Source of the DNA: APNM01 sp040361335
GTDB lineage: Bacteria > Pseudomonadota > Gammaproteobacteria > Nevskiales > Salinisphaeraceae
Reading direction: 5' to 3'
Length of the DNA: 64,000 bases
Assembly: GCF_040361335.1 (NCBI RefSeq)
Contig: NZ_APNM01000008.1
Location: forward strand, 1-64,000
This document shows positions 63,395-64,000 of this stretch, piece by piece (within the stretch, counting starts at the first letter, position 1; each line of letters begins with the position of its first letter). The translations under genes were made by a program, and so were the position numbers. Under the pieces are notes generated by a model that was not told the DNA's origin, ran no database searches, and worked only from the letters and a program-made list of their open reading frames with translations.

Positions 63395-63420
63395 AAAAAA
63401 ACCCGCGTGCGAAGCGGGCC
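63395..63420 (-). terminator. Intrinsic terminator of the metZ riboswitch
   Basis: On the minus strand a stem CCCGC / GCGGG (with flanking G pairs possible) and a seven-base loop is followed by seven T residues. It begins two bases after the SAM-II core, which suggests control by transcription termination. It is about 160 nt upstream of the metZ start, so it is not a terminator of metZ itself. Confidence 0.85.
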
Positions 63421-63422
63421 TT

Positions 63423-63475
63423 CCCCTTTTAGCGGCATTTCTTACGCGCCCGCAAGCTGGTCACAAATCGGCGCA
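63423..63475 (-). promoter_or_regulatory. SAM-II riboswitch aptamer upstream of metZ
   Basis: On the minus strand P1 is TGCGCC (63475-63470) paired with GGCGCG (63450-63445). The loop starts with the conserved GATTT. The 3' strand GAAATGCCGCTAAAAGGGG (63441-63423) matches the SAM-II core (GAUAAAUGUAGCUAAAAAGGG-like in the metX aptamer). SAM-II is a pseudoknot that binds S-adenosylmethionine and represses methionine genes. Position, promoter and terminator all fit. I did not resolve every pseudoknot pair. Confidence 0.85.
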
Positions 63476-63488
63476 CTTCGCAGGGAGT

Positions 63489-63517
63489 AAGTTAGACCCT
63501 ATTGGGGGCCCGGTCAA
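63489..63517 (-). promoter_or_regulatory. Sigma70-type promoter of the metZ leader
   Basis: On the minus strand TTGACC (63517-63512) and TAACTT (63494-63489) are separated by 17 bp. Transcription would begin near 63482, about seven bases before the riboswitch P1 stem. Confidence 0.8.
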
Positions 63518-63559
63518 GATCGGGGCTTTGCACCAGTCCCTGTAGGCCGTGGTTTTAGG

Positions 63560-63627
63560 GTGATTCGTGATTGGTGATTTGTGATTCGCGGCGGGTCTTT
63601 AATCCTTCCTGCCAATCACCAATCACG
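63560..63627. repeat. Palindrome built of four GTGATTN words
   Basis: The left arm (63560-63587) is four 7-base words: GTGATTC, GTGATTG, GTGATTT, GTGATTC. The right arm (63613-63627) is two complementary words, CAATCACCAATCACG. The 25-nt centre is unique. The element lies between the purF stop and the metZ promoter, where it may form the 3' end hairpin of the purF mRNA. Confidence 0.88.
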
Positions 63628-63633
63628 CGTATC

Positions 63634-64000
63634 TCATCGGGCGTTGTGCAGCTCCAGGCCCGCCGCCTCGGTGTCGCGGCGACGCTCCTTGGCGGCGTCG
63701 GAGCGGAACAGTTCGAGCTGCTGAAGATAGTCCTCGCTGATGTCGGCCGTGACGTACTCGCCGGTGAAGACCGAATCCTCGAAGCGCTCGATATGGGGAT
63801 TGCCCTTGCTCACGGCCCGGCGCAGGTCGTCCAGGCCCTGATAGATCAGGCGGTCGGCGCCGATGATGTCGCAGACCTCGTCGTCGTCGCGGCCGTGGGC
63901 GATCAGTTCGCTGCCGGCGGGCATGTCGATGCCGTAGACGTTGGGATAGCGTACCGGCGGCGCGGCGGAGGCGAAGTAGACCTTGCGGGCGCCGGCCTCG
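63634..64000 (-). CDS. purF: Amidophosphoribosyltransferase PurF, C-terminal part
   Basis: The frame continues beyond the window end. The visible 121 residues read KVYFASAAPPVRYPNVYGIDMPAG, then DDEVCDIIGADRLIYQGLDDL and the tail ending LELHNAR, the C-terminal region of PurF. The enzyme makes phosphoribosylamine from PRPP and glutamine, the first step of purine synthesis. The catalytic glutaminase part lies outside the window. Confidence 0.95.
   Translation of the reverse strand, partial: EAGARKVYFASAAPPVRYPNVYGIDMPAGSELIAHGRDDDEVCDIIGADRLIYQGLDDLRRAVSKGNPHIERFEDSVFTGEYVTADISEDYLQQLELFRSDAAKERRRDTEAAGLELHNAR

Noticed and set aside
63395..63420. Terminator of purF
   Set aside because: It lies over 210 bp past the purF stop and immediately follows the SAM-II core and a promoter facing the same way, so it belongs to the metZ leader.

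Overview
This is a very GC-rich gammaproteobacterial chromosome segment. The evidence is the gene content (purF next to metZ, lpxH, rsmJ, yoaA, dusA, pstSCAB-phoU with phoBR, class 2 pyrD, tsaB). The exact family is uncertain; a Chromatiales/Ectothiorhodospiraceae-like lineage is a guess. Almost everything is chromosomal housekeeping or niche-adaptation genes. There is no phage, transposase or CRISPR array. The accessory content is a HigBA toxin-antitoxin pair, an ars cluster and several families of intergenic palindromic repeats.

Layout. 0-8.4 kb: a wax-ester/diacylglycerol acyltransferase, then an RND efflux operon (adaptor, pump, NTT-like MFS protein, Tat-exported aldo/keto reductase). 8.4-12.8 kb: an odd tRNA-Ser(UGA), higBA, a GNAT-nitrilase fusion, an EthD protein, a sirtuin and an orphan ParA. 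12.8-25.1 kb: a complete minus-strand cellulose operon read as bcsD, bcsR/P, bcsQ, bcsAB (fused), bcsZ, bcsC and a TPR lipoprotein, mostly coupled by overlapping stop/start codons. 25.2-29.9 kb: nfeD-slipin, degV, a CoA Nudix hydrolase and two small conserved proteins. 29.9-31.0 kb: a 1.1-kb non-coding array of about 4.3 compound repeats. 31-40 kb: transaldolase, an SCP2 protein, rsmJ (probably from a CTG start), gamma-carbonic anhydrase, tesA, tsaB, yoaA, a lipoprotein and mrcB.

40.2-51.1 kb is a phosphate island: pstSCAB-phoU, an arsC-arsR-acr3 cluster, a phosphate-type porin and phoBR, all on the minus strand. Pho-box-like sites (7-bp half sites 11 bp apart) lie upstream of pstS, the porin and phoB. 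Two more lie upstream of arsC, which suggests that arsenate detoxification is induced together with the high-affinity phosphate uptake that lets arsenate in. A separate ArsR-type operator sits between arsC and arsR.

51.2-64 kb: pepN, a KAS III-like enzyme, a membrane-anchored hydrolase, small proteins, yqiA, pyrD, dusA, ppiB, lpxH, metZ and the 3' end of purF. The metZ leader holds a complete-looking control unit: a sigma70-type promoter, a SAM-II riboswitch aptamer and an intrinsic terminator. Several intergenic gaps hold palindromes whose arms are short words repeated at fixed periods of 7 to 10 nt. This architecture is shared by otherwise unrelated repeat families in the window.
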